Part shown: positions 1 to 9,443 of the stretch, piece by piece
Numbering within the stretch: the first letter of the stretch is position 1
Layout: every line of letters starts with the position of its first letter
Source of the DNA: Pseudogemmobacter humi
Lineage (GTDB): Bacteria > Pseudomonadota > Alphaproteobacteria > Rhodobacterales > Rhodobacteraceae
Assembly: GCF_900609055.1 (NCBI RefSeq)
Contig: NZ_UXAW01000029.1
Location: 1-64,000 of the forward strand
Reading direction: 5' to 3'
Length of the DNA: 64,000 bases
Program-made: the position numbers and the translations under genes
The notes under the pieces: model-generated
Databases searched by the model: none
What the model was told of the DNA's origin: nothing
The model's input: the letters and a program-made list of their open reading frames with translations, nothing else

Positions 1-62
1 CGTTTCCGCATTCCTGATCTCCTCGTCATTGGAGACCAGCAAACGTCAGATCGTAGCTTCCG

Positions 63-521
63 TCACTGTCCGATTTCCGGGGAGTAGCTCACACGGATGA
101 CCGCCATGCCCTTCCGATCGCGGAGCGCATTCAGCCTATTGATGTACTCGCGCCAGATGGTCAGCGCCTCGGCGTAGCCCTTGCCGAAGCCGGGGCTCTC
201 GATCAACTGCCAGCCGTTGCGCCGACACGCTTCAGCCCAGATCAGCGGCTCCAGCCAGTCCACGCTGTCCACGACGACCGTGGAATAGGCGTGGTCTTCG
301 TCGAGGAGGGCTTCGAGCACCTCCGCGACCTCCGCATAGCTCGTCGCCAGCGGGAAGTGCGGCACCTGCAGCTTGCCGAGACCATCCTCGGTGAGAACGA
401 ACACGGGCGCGTCGGCCGACGCGGCGAAGGTGGATTTGCCAATGCCGGCGACGCCATGGATCAGCATGCGCGGCGGGCGCAGAGCCGTCGAGGTCTGCAG
501 GGATGCGAGCGAGATGGCCAT
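63..521 (-). pseudogene. Truncated phage-type RecA-like (Sak4-like) ATPase
   Basis: The predicted product of 152 residues looks like the N-terminal part of the phage nucleotide-binding/Sak4-like ATPases that act in single-strand annealing recombination. A Walker A (GVAGIGKST, residues 23-31) and a Walker B (TVVVDSVDWLE, 81-91) are clear. Family members normally run well beyond 200 residues, but here the similarity to the family pattern stops near residue 143 and an unrelated tail (RVSYSPEIGQ) precedes the stop, so the gene appears cut by recombination or a frameshift near the left edge of the window. Its ATG overlaps the stop of the upstream gene by one base (TGATG), which indicates translational coupling. 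The family call is from memory of the conserved pattern; the truncation is an inference from length. Confidence 0.6.
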
Positions 522-1006
522 CAGCGTACCTCCTCGCCAAGCAGCAGCCGGAACTTCGGCTTGCCGGTGCGGACCGTGCGCGCGGGCTCGAACTCCTGGC
601 GGATGTCCTTCGGCCAGGCGGTGTACTTGCGCTCGGGCACGCTGAACGCGATGTCGACGTACTCGGCGGGATCGGCGCCGTCGGCCCGGATCCGCTCGAC
701 CAGACCGGCGAGCATCGCCTGGTCCCAGTCGACGCGCTTGGGCAACTCGGCGACCACGGTGACCGGGCCGTCCTGCAGCCTGACGGTGCCGGTGTCCTTG
801 CCCTCCGCGCGGCGCGCGTCCTGTGCCTCGTCGTCGTACTTCAGCGCGATGGCGCCATCGAGCCAGTCGCAGAGGGTCTTCGCGGAGCGCAGGCGCTCGT
901 CGGCGTCCTGCTTCAGGAGCGCGAGCTGGTCGCCGGGCAGAGCGGCGATCTCGCCGACCGGCATGGTGGGCAGATTGTCGAGGGTGAGGCGGTTGGGGAT
1001 CGTCAT
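521..1006 (-). CDS. Conserved phage/integrative-element protein of unknown function
   Basis: This 161-residue soluble protein has no domain that I can name. It starts with a short hydrophobic helix pattern (residues 8-30) and ends in a basic segment (KPKFRLLLGEEVR). There is no signal peptide or membrane segment. It sits between an excisionase-like HTH gene and the truncated Sak4-like ATPase, in the same direction and within 1-10 bases of both, so the three form one operon. That context suggests an accessory role in phage recombination or replication, but this is inferred from position only. Confidence 0.6.
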   Translation of the reverse strand: MTIPNRLTLDNLPTMPVGEIAALPGDQLALLKQDADERLRSAKTLCDWLDGAIALKYDDEAQDARRAEGKDTGTVRLQDGPVTVVAELPKRVDWDQAMLAGLVERIRADGADPAEYVDIAFSVPERKYTAWPKDIRQEFEPARTVRTGKPKFRLLLGEEVR

Positions 1007-1016
1007 GGTCGCCCCC

Positions 1017-1226
1017 TCACGCCAGCTTCACGGCGGGCTTGTCGGCCGTGCTCGAGCAGTGCCGGTTGGCCTCGTAGGCCTCGACATCCTCGAGCCGGTA
1101 CACGACGCGGCCCCCGATCTTGATGAAGGCGGGGCCCTCACCGGTCCAACGCCAGCGCTCAAGCGTGCGCGGGCTGATCTTCCATCGAGCCGCCAGCTCG
1201 ACCTGGTTGAGATGCGTGACTGACAT
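1017..1226 (-). CDS. AlpA/excisionase-like helix-turn-helix protein
   Basis: A 69-residue protein with a winged-HTH pattern of the MerR/AlpA/excisionase type: LNQVELAARWKISPRTLERW (residues 6-25) forms the HTH, and GPAFIKIGGRVVYRLEDVEAY (31-51) is the typical wing and C-terminal helix. Such proteins bind the ends of integrated elements as recombination directionality factors or activate phage operons. It is the first gene of the short minus-strand operon running to the left edge, and its promoter should lie between position 1227 and the terminator at 1347-1373. No integrase is visible next to it in this window. Confidence 0.75.
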   Translation of the reverse strand: MSVTHLNQVELAARWKISPRTLERWRWTGEGPAFIKIGGRVVYRLEDVEAYEANRHCSSTADKPAVKLA

Positions 1227-1346
1227 CGTCGTCTCCTTCGCGATTGGCCGAATGCCTGCGAACGAGACTGGGGTGTGCGAGGAGAGGAGATCGGGAGGGC
1301 AGAGGGAGGGGAGACGGGAGGAATGCAGATCGGGGCGCCCGAAAAC

Positions 1347-1373
1347 GAAAAAGGCCGCCCCGAAGGACGGCCT
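1347..1373 (-). terminator. Rho-independent terminator of the XRE/ImmA operon
   Basis: On the minus strand a 9-bp stem (AGGCCGTCC pairing with GGGCGGCCT, one G-U pair) closes a TTCG tetraloop and is followed by a run of five T. It lies about 20 bases after the stop of the gene at 1395-2339 and before the excisionase-like gene, so it separates two minus-strand operons. Confidence 0.85.
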
Positions 1374-1394
1374 GATCGTCGTGATTTCGTGGCG

Positions 1395-2339
1395 TCACAC
1401 CTCGAGCCAGGCGCTGGAGCCGCTCTCCCGGATGACCTCCTGCCACGTGGAGTGCCCGTCGAAGAGATTCTTCAATCGCTTCACCGAAGGCCCGCACTCG
1501 GCTTCCTCAAGGATGCGTGCGACGGGCAGCACCGGATCCCCGTCAAGCCTGGCCTCGGCGAGCATGGCGACGGCAATCTTCTGCTTGCCGCCCGTGAATT
1601 CGTGCCACCTGCCGTGCACGATCAGCACGCCGCCGTCGCCGGAGACCCAGACAGGCCCCATGTGCGACGGTCCCTTCAGCAGGCGTGCGCTCAGGACTTC
1701 CGGGGCGATGGCGAGCCCATCCTCATGATCGACCACATCCGCCAGCGCGACGAACTCATGGCCCCGGATGAAGCGGAAGCGACGCCGATCTGGAGGGTCG
1801 AGAAAGAGGACCACACGAAGCCCGTCGGGCGGGCGGCGCGCAACGAACTGGTGGAACCCCTCGAACATGGACGGCGTCGTCAGACCGCGAGCGATCCAGA
1901 TTCCGACACGCGCCCTGCGCTTCGGCAACCGCGCCGTCCCGAAATCCAACACCGCGCCGTCGAGGTACGGCACCGGGTCTTTTCCGAGCGAGCAGTCGAG
2001 CCGGGCGACCAACCGTCGAGCTACGGCCGCCATGTCCAGCGCATAGACCCGGCGGCGTGCGCTCGTACGTTCCTCGTGCCAAGCCGCGTTGCCGAGATGC
2101 CCATGTTGCCCCGTGATCGGGTGCGCGATGACGGATGTTGGGGTGTCGTCCAGATCGTCCTCGGCGACGACGGACATGGTGCTGCCGCGCTGCACGAGCA
2201 ATCCGGCATCCATCAGCTGCTTGCCTGCGCCGCGCTTGTGCGCGAGCGCCATAGCCGAGACCCGCGCGTCGCGGGTCCCGGCTATGGACGACAGCAGTCG
2301 GCGGGCGGCGAGATCAATCCTCGAAGAGCTGCAGGTCAT
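1395..2339 (-). CDS. Unknown protein downstream of the XRE/ImmA cassette
   Basis: A 314-residue basic protein that I do not recognise. Its N-terminal 100 residues carry an LDAGLL-like helical stretch (KQLMDAGLLVQRGSTMSVV, 40-58) resembling a small winged-helix region; the C-terminal two thirds are mixed alpha/beta with no visible catalytic motif, signal peptide or membrane segment. The chosen ATG overlaps the end of the upstream gene by 26 bases, which implies coupled translation; a later start (ATG at 2252) is possible. It ends 22 bases before a strong terminator and so is the last gene of the operon starting with the XRE regulator or with the 404-residue gene. Confidence 0.6.
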   Translation of the reverse strand: MTCSSSRIDLAARRLLSSIAGTRDARVSAMALAHKRGAGKQLMDAGLLVQRGSTMSVVAEDDLDDTPTSVIAHPITGQHGHLGNAAWHEERTSARRRVYALDMAAVARRLVARLDCSLGKDPVPYLDGAVLDFGTARLPKRRARVGIWIARGLTTPSMFEGFHQFVARRPPDGLRVVLFLDPPDRRRFRFIRGHEFVALADVVDHEDGLAIAPEVLSARLLKGPSHMGPVWVSGDGGVLIVHGRWHEFTGGKQKIAVAMLAEARLDGDPVLPVARILEEAECGPSVKRLKNLFDGHSTWQEVIRESGSSAWLEV

Positions 2340-3528
2340 CGACCAGGATCGCCCAGCGCCGCAGGTACTTCTCGCCGATCATCTGCTCGGTCGCGGTGCG
2401 ATCCTTCAGATCGCAGCCATGGGGCCAGGTGATCGTCAGGGCCAGCGTGCGCCGCCTGTCGCCTCCCGGGCGGCGGGCGAGCTTCACGGCGATCTTGGCC
2501 CGCGTGACCACATACCTCTCGCTCAGGGGGGTGCGATCCCCGAACCTCTCCTCCGCCTTCGTCCAGATCGTTTCGTCAGCGCGCGCGGGCTTCTCCAGCG
2601 TCACCCGGAAATCGCTGTCGTCGATCGGCATCAGCCGCAGCTCGCGCACTTCGACGCCCTCGATCCCGTCCTCCGGATCGACCGGGAAATCGTAGGGCGC
2701 CAGCAGCACAGACAGGTCATAGCACCGCAGCGGCAGGCGGTTCTCCTTGAACTCGATGCCGAGGAGGTGCGTGACCGTCGCCTTCACGATCTCGCCCCGC
2801 GTCACCTTGTCGTTGGCGATCACCTCGATGCCGCCGGTCGCGGGCTCGTAGGTCACTGCGGCCTCGAACACGGGACGATAGGCCTGCCGCACGAGAGACC
2901 CCTTATCGTCGAACCGCCGCAGATCGTCGGGCCGTCCCTCGCGGTAGATCGTCACCTGCACGAGGTCGCACTCGTCGCCCTCATGGGTCGTCCGCACCCG
3001 GTCGAAGATGTCGACATGTGCATGGGCGGCGCCCGAGAACTCCTTGATTGCGGAGATGAAGGCGTGACGGGTGACCGTATCGCGCTGCACGACACAGCCG
3101 GCATCGGTCATGTAGCCCGCCCACATCCGGCCGCGCCGACGATCCTCGGTGAAGCGGACTTCCTCGGCATGCCGAAAGCGATCCTGCGCGTTGAGGTACA
3201 TCCAGAGCGACCGCGCGTGCGGATTCGCGAGACCGTCGAGGAAAGCGGGATCCTCGGCCACGCTATAGATCGCGGCCTGCCCCGGCTCATCGGACAGCGC
3301 ATGGACGCGCTCGGCGTCGTTCGAGATGCGGTCGCGCTGAGCGCGGGACATTTTCTCGATTGCGCCGAGAAGCGGCCTGGACAGCTCGACCTCCGGCACG
3401 GTCCAGTCGAACTCGGTAGGAAGACCGATCTCCGGCCGGTCGAAGTAGTCGCGAAGCGCCTCACCCGGCGTTTTGCGAAGAAGGGCAGACAGAGCCGTCA
3501 CGCTGGTTCTCCTTTGCTCTGACTCCAT
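2314..3528 (-). CDS. Unknown 404-residue protein of a phage/ICE cassette
   Basis: A 404-residue acidic, soluble protein with no family that I can name. No Walker motif, nuclease motif, signal peptide or transmembrane segment is visible. It is translated with the overlapping downstream gene (26-base overlap), and the two probably work together. The 80 bases upstream (3529-3608) are AT-rich for this window and contain several TATA-like hexamers on the minus strand, so an own promoter is plausible. The pair follows an ImmA/IrrE protease and an XRE repressor, an arrangement usual in temperate phages and integrative elements. Confidence 0.6.
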   Translation of the reverse strand: MESEQRRTSVTALSALLRKTPGEALRDYFDRPEIGLPTEFDWTVPEVELSRPLLGAIEKMSRAQRDRISNDAERVHALSDEPGQAAIYSVAEDPAFLDGLANPHARSLWMYLNAQDRFRHAEEVRFTEDRRRGRMWAGYMTDAGCVVQRDTVTRHAFISAIKEFSGAAHAHVDIFDRVRTTHEGDECDLVQVTIYREGRPDDLRRFDDKGSLVRQAYRPVFEAAVTYEPATGGIEVIANDKVTRGEIVKATVTHLLGIEFKENRLPLRCYDLSVLLAPYDFPVDPEDGIEGVEVRELRLMPIDDSDFRVTLEKPARADETIWTKAEERFGDRTPLSERYVVTRAKIAVKLARRPGGDRRRTLALTITWPHGCDLKDRTATEQMIGEKYLRRWAILVDDLQLFED

Positions 3529-3608
3529 AGATCGGCTGATCTGCTAATAAGCGTATATCGAGCCAAAGCGGAGTTAATCGAAAAATACGCACTTCCGCAG
3601 ATTCGCGA

Positions 3609-4331
3609 TCAGCGATCGAACAGCGAGCCCTGCCCACGGGCCGTCGTGATCAGGTTCAGCTTGAGCAACCTGATGCGCGCGGCCTCTTCGGAGACGGCGA
3701 ACCGCTCCATGACCATCTGGATCAGCTGCGCGGCATGCCCCGTCGAAACGTGGATATCGCCATGCAGCTCACGCGGTCCGCAGTAGTCGGAAACGAGGCA
3801 ACGGACCGGCGTGGCCGGCATCAGCAGCGCCCCGCTGATGTAACCGGCCTGTCATTCCATCCAGTCCGACTTCGGCGCGTTCAGGATATTGTCGCGCTTG
3901 GAAATCGCCTTGTTGGCGTTCAGGCCGCGCTCCAGCATGTCGCCGGTGGCGAACTTCTGCGCGCAGAGGGGCCAATGGAACCTCACGTGACCGAACTCGT
4001 GGGTGAGCGTAGTGCGAAAGCGATTCTCGCGCCGGTCGTTGGCCGAAATCCGCTCCGAGATCGAAACCTTGGGCCCCCGGTTGGGAAAGAACTCGGTGAC
4101 GCCCTCCACATCCTCGCCGTGCTCGGAAAGGTCCGCGTAGCTGTCAAGTTCTGCGTCGTGCATCTCGATGAGCACAGTCAGGTCGTCGGTAGCGACCGGG
4201 TAGTCGATCTTTCCATGCCGCTTCAACTGGAAGTCGCGAATCAGTCGCTCGCACTCGTTGTCGAGGTCGCGCTCGTCGTAGAAGGGGCGCTCGGCAAAGC
4301 GTCCCGTGTTGTCACGGATCATCTTCACCAT
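3609..4331 (-). pseudogene. ImmA/IrrE-type metallopeptidase interrupted by an in-frame TGA
   Basis: M78-family zinc proteases (ImmA/IrrE) cleave a partner XRE repressor to derepress an element. The first 159 residues carry the HEFGH zinc motif (111-115). The frame then meets TGA at 3854-3852, directly after Asp-Trp-Met-Glu, and continues without a shift as QAGYISGALLMPATPV, which is the expected continuation of the family pattern (E-x-QA-x-x-x-x-x-LLMP). The stop therefore stands where Trp (TGG) is expected: a single G-to-A change. If real, the product loses the C-terminal helices; a downstream ATG at 3821 could give only an inactive 70-residue fragment. It follows the XRE gene by 10 bases. 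Nonsense mutation and sequencing error cannot be separated here. Confidence 0.8.
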
Positions 4332-4341
4332 GCGAACCTCC

Positions 4342-4668
4342 TTACTCTTTCAACGTCTTTCTGAAATTGGCGAAGGCCTCGACGACCTTGTCCGGGGTGG
4401 ACGCATCCGGTCGCAGATCATCCGGTAGCCGGCCTGCGAGTGCGTATAGGTAATCCTCCGGTATGTTCAGGATGCCGGAGAACTGACGGATCAGGTGCCC
4501 CGAGCTAGGGCTGCGTCGGTCGTGCTCGATGTCGTTGAGGTACTGCGGGGATATGGACCCGCCGCCCTCTTCCTTCATCACGCGCGCTGCGAGCTCCTTC
4601 TGGCTGAGACCGAGTGCCTTGCGGGCCTTCGAAATCGCCTGGCCGAAGGTCACACCGTCCGCAGACAT
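4342..4668 (-). CDS. XRE-family HTH repressor (ImmR-like)
   Basis: This 108-residue DNA-binding protein has a full XRE/Cro HTH at residues 8-68: FGQAISKARKALGLSQKELA leads into the recognition segment SISPQYLNDIEHDRRSPSS. The C-terminal tail is short and helical. It is the upstream partner of the ImmA/IrrE-type peptidase gene (10-base gap), the classic ImmR/ImmA arrangement in which the peptidase destroys the repressor after DNA damage or other signals. It is divergent from the SbcD/YhaO-like gene, with a 7-bp inverted repeat between them that could be its operator. Because the peptidase reading frame is interrupted, the repressor may be locked on. Confidence 0.85.
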   Translation of the reverse strand: MSADGVTFGQAISKARKALGLSQKELAARVMKEEGGGSISPQYLNDIEHDRRSPSSGHLIRQFSGILNIPEDYLYALAGRLPDDLRPDASTPDKVVEAFANFRKTLKE

Positions 4669-4695
4669 GGCAGGTTCATCACATTTACTCCCGTC

Positions 4696-4715
4696 AATCC
4701 GCTTGTTCGCGGATT
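4696..4715. promoter_or_regulatory. Inverted repeat, possible XRE operator
   Basis: AATCCGC-6 bases-GCGGATT is a perfect 7-bp inverted repeat in the 123-base region between the divergent XRE regulator and the SbcD/YhaO-like gene. Its position suggests an operator acting on either promoter; this is inferred from symmetry only. Confidence 0.4.
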
Positions 4716-4791
4716 TGCGAGTTGTTACTCCTTATCCACAAGGTGATCAACAGCGAAGCAGGATATGACGTTCGGAGCCGGGAGCTAGTAA

Positions 4792-6018
4792 ATGATCAGG
4801 ATCCTTCACACGGCCGACGTGCACCTCGACTCCCCGTTGAGATCCCTCGCGCTGCGTGACCCCGAGCTGCGAGATCGAGTCCGGACATCGAGCCGCACCG
4901 CACTCACCAGGATCGTCGATACCGCAGTTGCCGAGGATGTGGCCACCCTGCTGATTGCAGGCGATCTTTTCGATGGGGCAGAGCGCAGCGCGCGGACTGC
5001 CGCCTTCCTGACGCTGCAACTGGAACGCCTGCGCGAACGCGGGATTCGCGTGTTCTATGTCAAGGGCAACCACGACGCTGAGAACCCTCTCACCGGCGAG
5101 TTGAGCTTGCCTGACAACGTGCATGTCTTTGACGGCCGCGGCGGCAAGGTGCAGCTCGCAGAGGGCATCTGGATCCACGGCGTCAGCTTCGCCAATCGTC
5201 ATGCCCCGGAAAGCCTGCTGCCGAAGTTCGCCGCGCCGGTCGAAGGCGCGATCAACATCGCGATGCTGCATACCTCCCTCACGGGTGCAGAGGGCCACGA
5301 TCCCTACGCACCCTGCACGATCGGTGAACTGACGGCTGCCGGCTTCGACTACTGGGCGCTGGGGCATGTTCACCGGCGGCAGGTCCACTCCAAGGCGCCA
5401 TGGGTGGTGATGCCCGGAACGCCCCAAGGACGCGATATCGGCGAGCCCGGTCCGAAGTCCGCCACGCTGCTGACCATCGACAAGGCAATCAAGATTGAAG
5501 AAGTGCCGACCTCGGTCGTCGAGTTCCTGCACCTCCAGGTCGACGTCACAGATACCGACAGCGACGATGCCCTGCGCGATATGCTGAGGCGGACCCTGCG
5601 AGACACGGCGCGAAACCTGGCGTCGGGAAGCGCCGTGATCCGTCTGAAACTGACCGGTCGCACCCGGCGTCGTTGGCAGGTCCTGCGCGATCAGGACGTC
5701 TGGAAAGAGACCGCGGCGCAATATGCCCGGGAGACGGGCACGCTTTGGCTGGACAAGGTCGTGTTCGACCTGTCCAACACCGCAGAGCCCGGGCACAGCG
5801 CCACGGACGAGTTGGCTGGGATCATGAAGACCATCCGCGAGGAACCCGGGTTTTCCGAGACCTGCCGTGCTGAGATTGAAAGCATTCTGCAGGAGTTGGC
5901 GCCGCAACGACGTGCCGAGCTGTTGCCTGACGAAGCGGCAATGGACCAGCTTGCGCGGCGTCTCGCAGAAGCCGGCGCAGATCGGATCCTTGCGCGAATG
6001 AAGGGAGCCACGCCCTGA
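4792..6018 (+). CDS. SbcD/Mre11-like DNA repair exonuclease (YhaO type)
   Basis: A 408-residue calcineurin-like metallophosphoesterase of the SbcD/Mre11 family. Metal-binding motifs are in order: ADVHLD (8-13), GDLFD (57-61), GNHD (92-95) and GHVH (191-194). These enzymes process DNA ends and hairpins together with a Rad50/SbcC-like ATPase. The next gene starts inside its stop codon (TGATG) and encodes just such a partner, so the two form a nuclease complex. The length fits the YhaO subgroup. A GGGAGC ribosome site precedes the ATG. The pair heads a plus-strand run that continues with a STAND-like NTPase and a TOPRIM protein, so a defence role is as likely as housekeeping repair. Confidence 0.88.
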   Translation: MIRILHTADVHLDSPLRSLALRDPELRDRVRTSSRTALTRIVDTAVAEDVATLLIAGDLFDGAERSARTAAFLTLQLERLRERGIRVFYVKGNHDAENPLTGELSLPDNVHVFDGRGGKVQLAEGIWIHGVSFANRHAPESLLPKFAAPVEGAINIAMLHTSLTGAEGHDPYAPCTIGELTAAGFDYWALGHVHRRQVHSKAPWVVMPGTPQGRDIGEPGPKSATLLTIDKAIKIEEVPTSVVEFLHLQVDVTDTDSDDALRDMLRRTLRDTARNLASGSAVIRLKLTGRTRRRWQVLRDQDVWKETAAQYARETGTLWLDKVVFDLSNTAEPGHSATDELAGIMKTIREEPGFSETCRAEIESILQELAPQRRAELLPDEAAMDQLARRLAEAGADRILARMKGATP

Positions 6019-9000
6019 TGCGGATCGAACGGCTCTCTCTCGACTTTTTTGGTCACTTCGCGGGCAAGGTCCTGGATTTTGGGAAAGCCGGTCAGGCTTC
6101 GGATTTCCATGTGATCTACGGCTTGAACGAAGCCGGAAAAACCACAGTAATGGAAGCCTATCTGCGTCTTCTTTACGGCTTCCCCAATCGGGAGCCCTAC
6201 GGGTTTCAGCACCAGCGACAGAACCTTCGGATCTCCGGTCTGCTCGACATCGGAGGCGAAACCCGCCTGTTTACGCGACTGCCGACCCGCAGTGGCAATC
6301 TCAGGGGAGAGGCCGACAAGACCATACCCGAGACCGCGATCGCCTCTCACCTCGGCGGGCTGTCGCTCGACGACTACCGCAGCCTGCTTTGTCTCGACGA
6401 CGACACCATCGAGAAGGGTGGCGAAGACATCGCCAGCGCGCGAGGCGATATCGGCCGTTTGCTGTTCTCCGCGGCTGCCGGTGTCGCGGACCTCAATGCA
6501 GTTCTGGAACAGGCGCGGGCCGAGGCAACCGGCCTTTACAAGAAGCGCGCCAGCACCACGCGCGTCGCGGAACTGAAGCGCGAGTTGAGTGAGGTCGAGA
6601 CCAACATCCGCACCCTCGATGTCAGCGCCAACGCGTGGCGAAAGCTGAAGGATGCGCTTCAGGCCGCCAGGGACGAAGAGATTCAGTCTCGGCAGGCACG
6701 GGACGAGCTTCGCGCCGAACAGGCGCAGATTGCCGCGCTGCGCCGGGCCCTGCCCAATCTGGGCGAGCTTGACCGCCTCACGGACGAGATCGCCGACTGC
6801 GCCGACTATCCCGAGCGGATAGACATCAATCCCGAAGATCTTGTCACGATGAGGACCGACCGGGGACAGGCGGATGCCGAGTTGCGGCGGCGGCTCGAGG
6901 AACTTGACGAGGCGGAAAAGGCGCGCGCCGCGCTCGTCATAGACGCGGACCGCCTAGCCCTCGCCAAGCAGTTGGACGATCTGGACGAACTGCGTGGCCG
7001 GATGCAAACGGCGGTGCTGGACGTTCCCAGACGCGAACGGGCCCATGAGGAGGCTCGTTCGGACATGGCACGCATCGCTCAGGATCTGGGGGCACCCGAA
7101 GATTGCGATGTCACTGCACTTGTTACGTCTCCGGGAGAAATTTCCATCCTTGAAGACCTGCGTGACAAGATGCGAGACGCCGCCGCGGCTTGGGAGACTG
7201 AGCAATGTGAGACCGCGGGCTTACAGACCCGAATCGAGCAGGCCCGGAAGGCACATCAATCATTGCTGGAAGCTCCGCCGCAGATGGGTTTGGTGGATCT
7301 GCTCAAGCGGTTCGACGCCGATGCCCTGGCACCAGCAGTCGCCACGGCGACACAAGCTATCGCGTCTGCCGACACGGCCCTGGAGCAGGCGCTCGACGCG
7401 CTTTCCATCGGTGCATGCACCTTCAGCGCCCTCCTGGTCTGCCCGGTCGATCCATCGACAGCAGCAGATACTGCCCAACACCATGCCGATCTGGCGGAGA
7501 AGCTCGGACGCTTTGACGACAGGTTGGAGCGTTTGGACGAGGACATCGCCGCCGTGAAGACGAAAACCACCCGGCTCTCGGAAGACGCAAGAATTGCCAG
7601 TGACGAAGAGGAACAGGAGGCCCGGGCTCGGCGTGACGCCCTGTGGCAAGCGCATCGCGAGACACTGACTTCCGAGAGCGCCGACAGCTTTGCGCCGGCG
7701 ATGAAAACGGTGGACGACATCAACGCTGCGCGTCTCGCCCACGCCAGAGAACTCGGCGAACTGCGAAAGCTCCTGCAGGATCTGGCGGACGCGGAAGCAC
7801 GCGCGACGACGACCCGGGGACAGCGCGATGGGCTCGCCGAGCAGGTACGAGAGCTCGAGAGCCAAGTCCACGGTCTATGTTCGCAGATCGGGCTTCCAGC
7901 GCTTTCCCCTTCGGCTTTTTCGGACTGGGTTGCGCTCTACGGCAAAGCCATAACCGCTGAGCGGCAACGGAACCGGCTTGCCGAACGCCACCGGGAGACG
8001 CTGGATCGGGCGGAGCGGCTTCGTAAGGCGCTCACGCCCCTCGTCGCGTTGGAGACCCCGACATTGGATGCAGCGTTGCTCGCCGCGCGGCGTCTTGCCG
8101 AAACCGAACGGCGCTACCAGGACGAGGTGCGGGCAGCCTCAGACAAGACCGCCGCCCTAGAGGAGGATCTCGAACGCCGGCAAGACGAGCAAGGAGTCCT
8201 TAAGGACGCCGCAGAGAGGACTGCTGCGGCCTGGAAAGCAAAGGTACATGAGCTTTTCGGCGAGACGCTTTCACCCGGCCAACTTGCCGCAGCTCTCGGG
8301 CAGCTGCGTGAAATACGCGAACATAACGAAAAGCGACGACAAGCCGAGCGCCAGGTTAACACGATGCAGGATGATCAGCGCCGGTTCACGGAAGCCTCTG
8401 GCGCCCTTGGTGCACGTTTCGGCATCGGGGAGACTGACCCTCTCGACACGTTCCGCCGCCTGCGGGAGCTCGCAGAACAAGCGCAGGTTGACAAGTCACA
8501 GCACGAGGAGCTCGGCACTAGGCTTGAAGACGGTGCAACTCGGCGAACGGAAATCGAGGCGAAGCTCGAAGACATCGACAGAAAAGTGGTGGAACTTGGC
8601 GCGGTATTCCCGGAGACGGTGGATACCAGCACTATTGACGCCCTGCGGACCGCTGTGGGCAAGGGCCTCGACGTCATCGCAAGAAGAGAACGGGTCGCCG
8701 AACTCGAACGGCAGATCCTTGACGACCTCTCGCTGCGGAGGCTCGAGGGAGCCCGCCAATTACTTGCCGATGAAACTGCTACAACACTCGAGCCAAAGGC
8801 GCACTTGCTAGAGACCGATCTCAACGTCGCAGAAGAGCGAATGTCCACCTCGACCGTGGCGCGGGCGAATGCTGAACGGGACCTCGGCAATGTCACCGGC
8901 GGCGCAGAGATCGCCGAACTGGTTGAGCGGCGCGCCACGCTGCAGATACAGATTGAAGAGGCGGTTCTTGACTACCTGGAGTGGGACTTCGGTCTGCGCC

Positions 9001-9443
9001 TCGCCGAAGACGCCATCCACCGCTATCGCGACAGGCATCGGAGCGACATGATGGCAGCCACTGAGCGTGCATTTGCGGAGCTCACGAATGGCGCCTACCA
9101 GAAGCTGCTGACACAACCGGACGGTGCGGCTGAAATCTTGTTGGCGGTCGATGCGAGCGGCACCCCCAAGCGGATCGGCGACATGTCGAAGGGAACTAGG
9201 TTCCAACTCTATCTGGCGCTGCGCGCCGCGGCCTACGAACAAATGGTAGCACAGGGGGTTCGGCTACCCTTCTTCTGTGACGACGTTTTCGAGACCTTTG
9301 ATGAGGATCGGACGCGCGCAGCGTGCCGCTTGATGGAACGGATCGGTAGAAGTGGCCAAGCACTCTACCTGACGCATCACCGTCACGTCGTCGAAATCGC
9401 GAAGAAGGTGTGTGATGCACAGCCAGTCATTCATGAGATCTAA
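6018..9443 (+). CDS. Rad50/SbcC-like ATPase (YhaN type)
   Basis: A 1141-residue SMC-like ATPase. Walker A is GLNEAGKTT (35-43); the C-terminal half-site carries a GTRFQLYLALR signature-like segment and the Walker B/D-loop CDDVFETFDEDRT near residue 1090. Between them lie about 900 residues of charged, Glu/Arg/Ala-rich coiled coil. The start MRIERLSLDFFGHF is typical of the YhaN subgroup. I see no CxxC zinc hook at the middle of the coil, unlike Rad50 and SbcC, which agrees with YhaN-type proteins. It should bind the upstream Mre11-like nuclease and gate its access to DNA ends. The ATG overlaps the stop of that gene, so the two are made in fixed ratio. Confidence 0.85.
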   Translation: MRIERLSLDFFGHFAGKVLDFGKAGQASDFHVIYGLNEAGKTTVMEAYLRLLYGFPNREPYGFQHQRQNLRISGLLDIGGETRLFTRLPTRSGNLRGEADKTIPETAIASHLGGLSLDDYRSLLCLDDDTIEKGGEDIASARGDIGRLLFSAAAGVADLNAVLEQARAEATGLYKKRASTTRVAELKRELSEVETNIRTLDVSANAWRKLKDALQAARDEEIQSRQARDELRAEQAQIAALRRALPNLGELDRLTDEIADCADYPERIDINPEDLVTMRTDRGQADAELRRRLEELDEAEKARAALVIDADRLALAKQLDDLDELRGRMQTAVLDVPRRERAHEEARSDMARIAQDLGAPEDCDVTALVTSPGEISILEDLRDKMRDAAAAWETEQCETAGLQTRIEQARKAHQSLLEAPPQMGLVDLLKRFDADALAPAVATATQAIASADTALEQALDALSIGACTFSALLVCPVDPSTAADTAQHHADLAEKLGRFDDRLERLDEDIAAVKTKTTRLSEDARIASDEEEQEARARRDALWQAHRETLTSESADSFAPAMKTVDDINAARLAHARELGELRKLLQDLADAEARATTTRGQRDGLAEQVRELESQVHGLCSQIGLPALSPSAFSDWVALYGKAITAERQRNRLAERHRETLDRAERLRKALTPLVALETPTLDAALLAARRLAETERRYQDEVRAASDKTAALEEDLERRQDEQGVLKDAAERTAAAWKAKVHELFGETLSPGQLAAALGQLREIREHNEKRRQAERQVNTMQDDQRRFTEASGALGARFGIGETDPLDTFRRLRELAEQAQVDKSQHEELGTRLEDGATRRTEIEAKLEDIDRKVVELGAVFPETVDTSTIDALRTAVGKGLDVIARRERVAELERQILDDLSLRRLEGARQLLADETATTLEPKAHLLETDLNVAEERMSTSTVARANAERDLGNVTGGAEIAELVERRATLQIQIEEAVLDYLEWDFGLRLAEDAIHRYRDRHRSDMMAATERAFAELTNGAYQKLLTQPDGAAEILLAVDASGTPKRIGDMSKGTRFQLYLALRAAAYEQMVAQGVRLPFFCDDVFETFDEDRTRAACRLMERIGRSGQALYLTHHRHVVEIAKKVCDAQPVIHEI

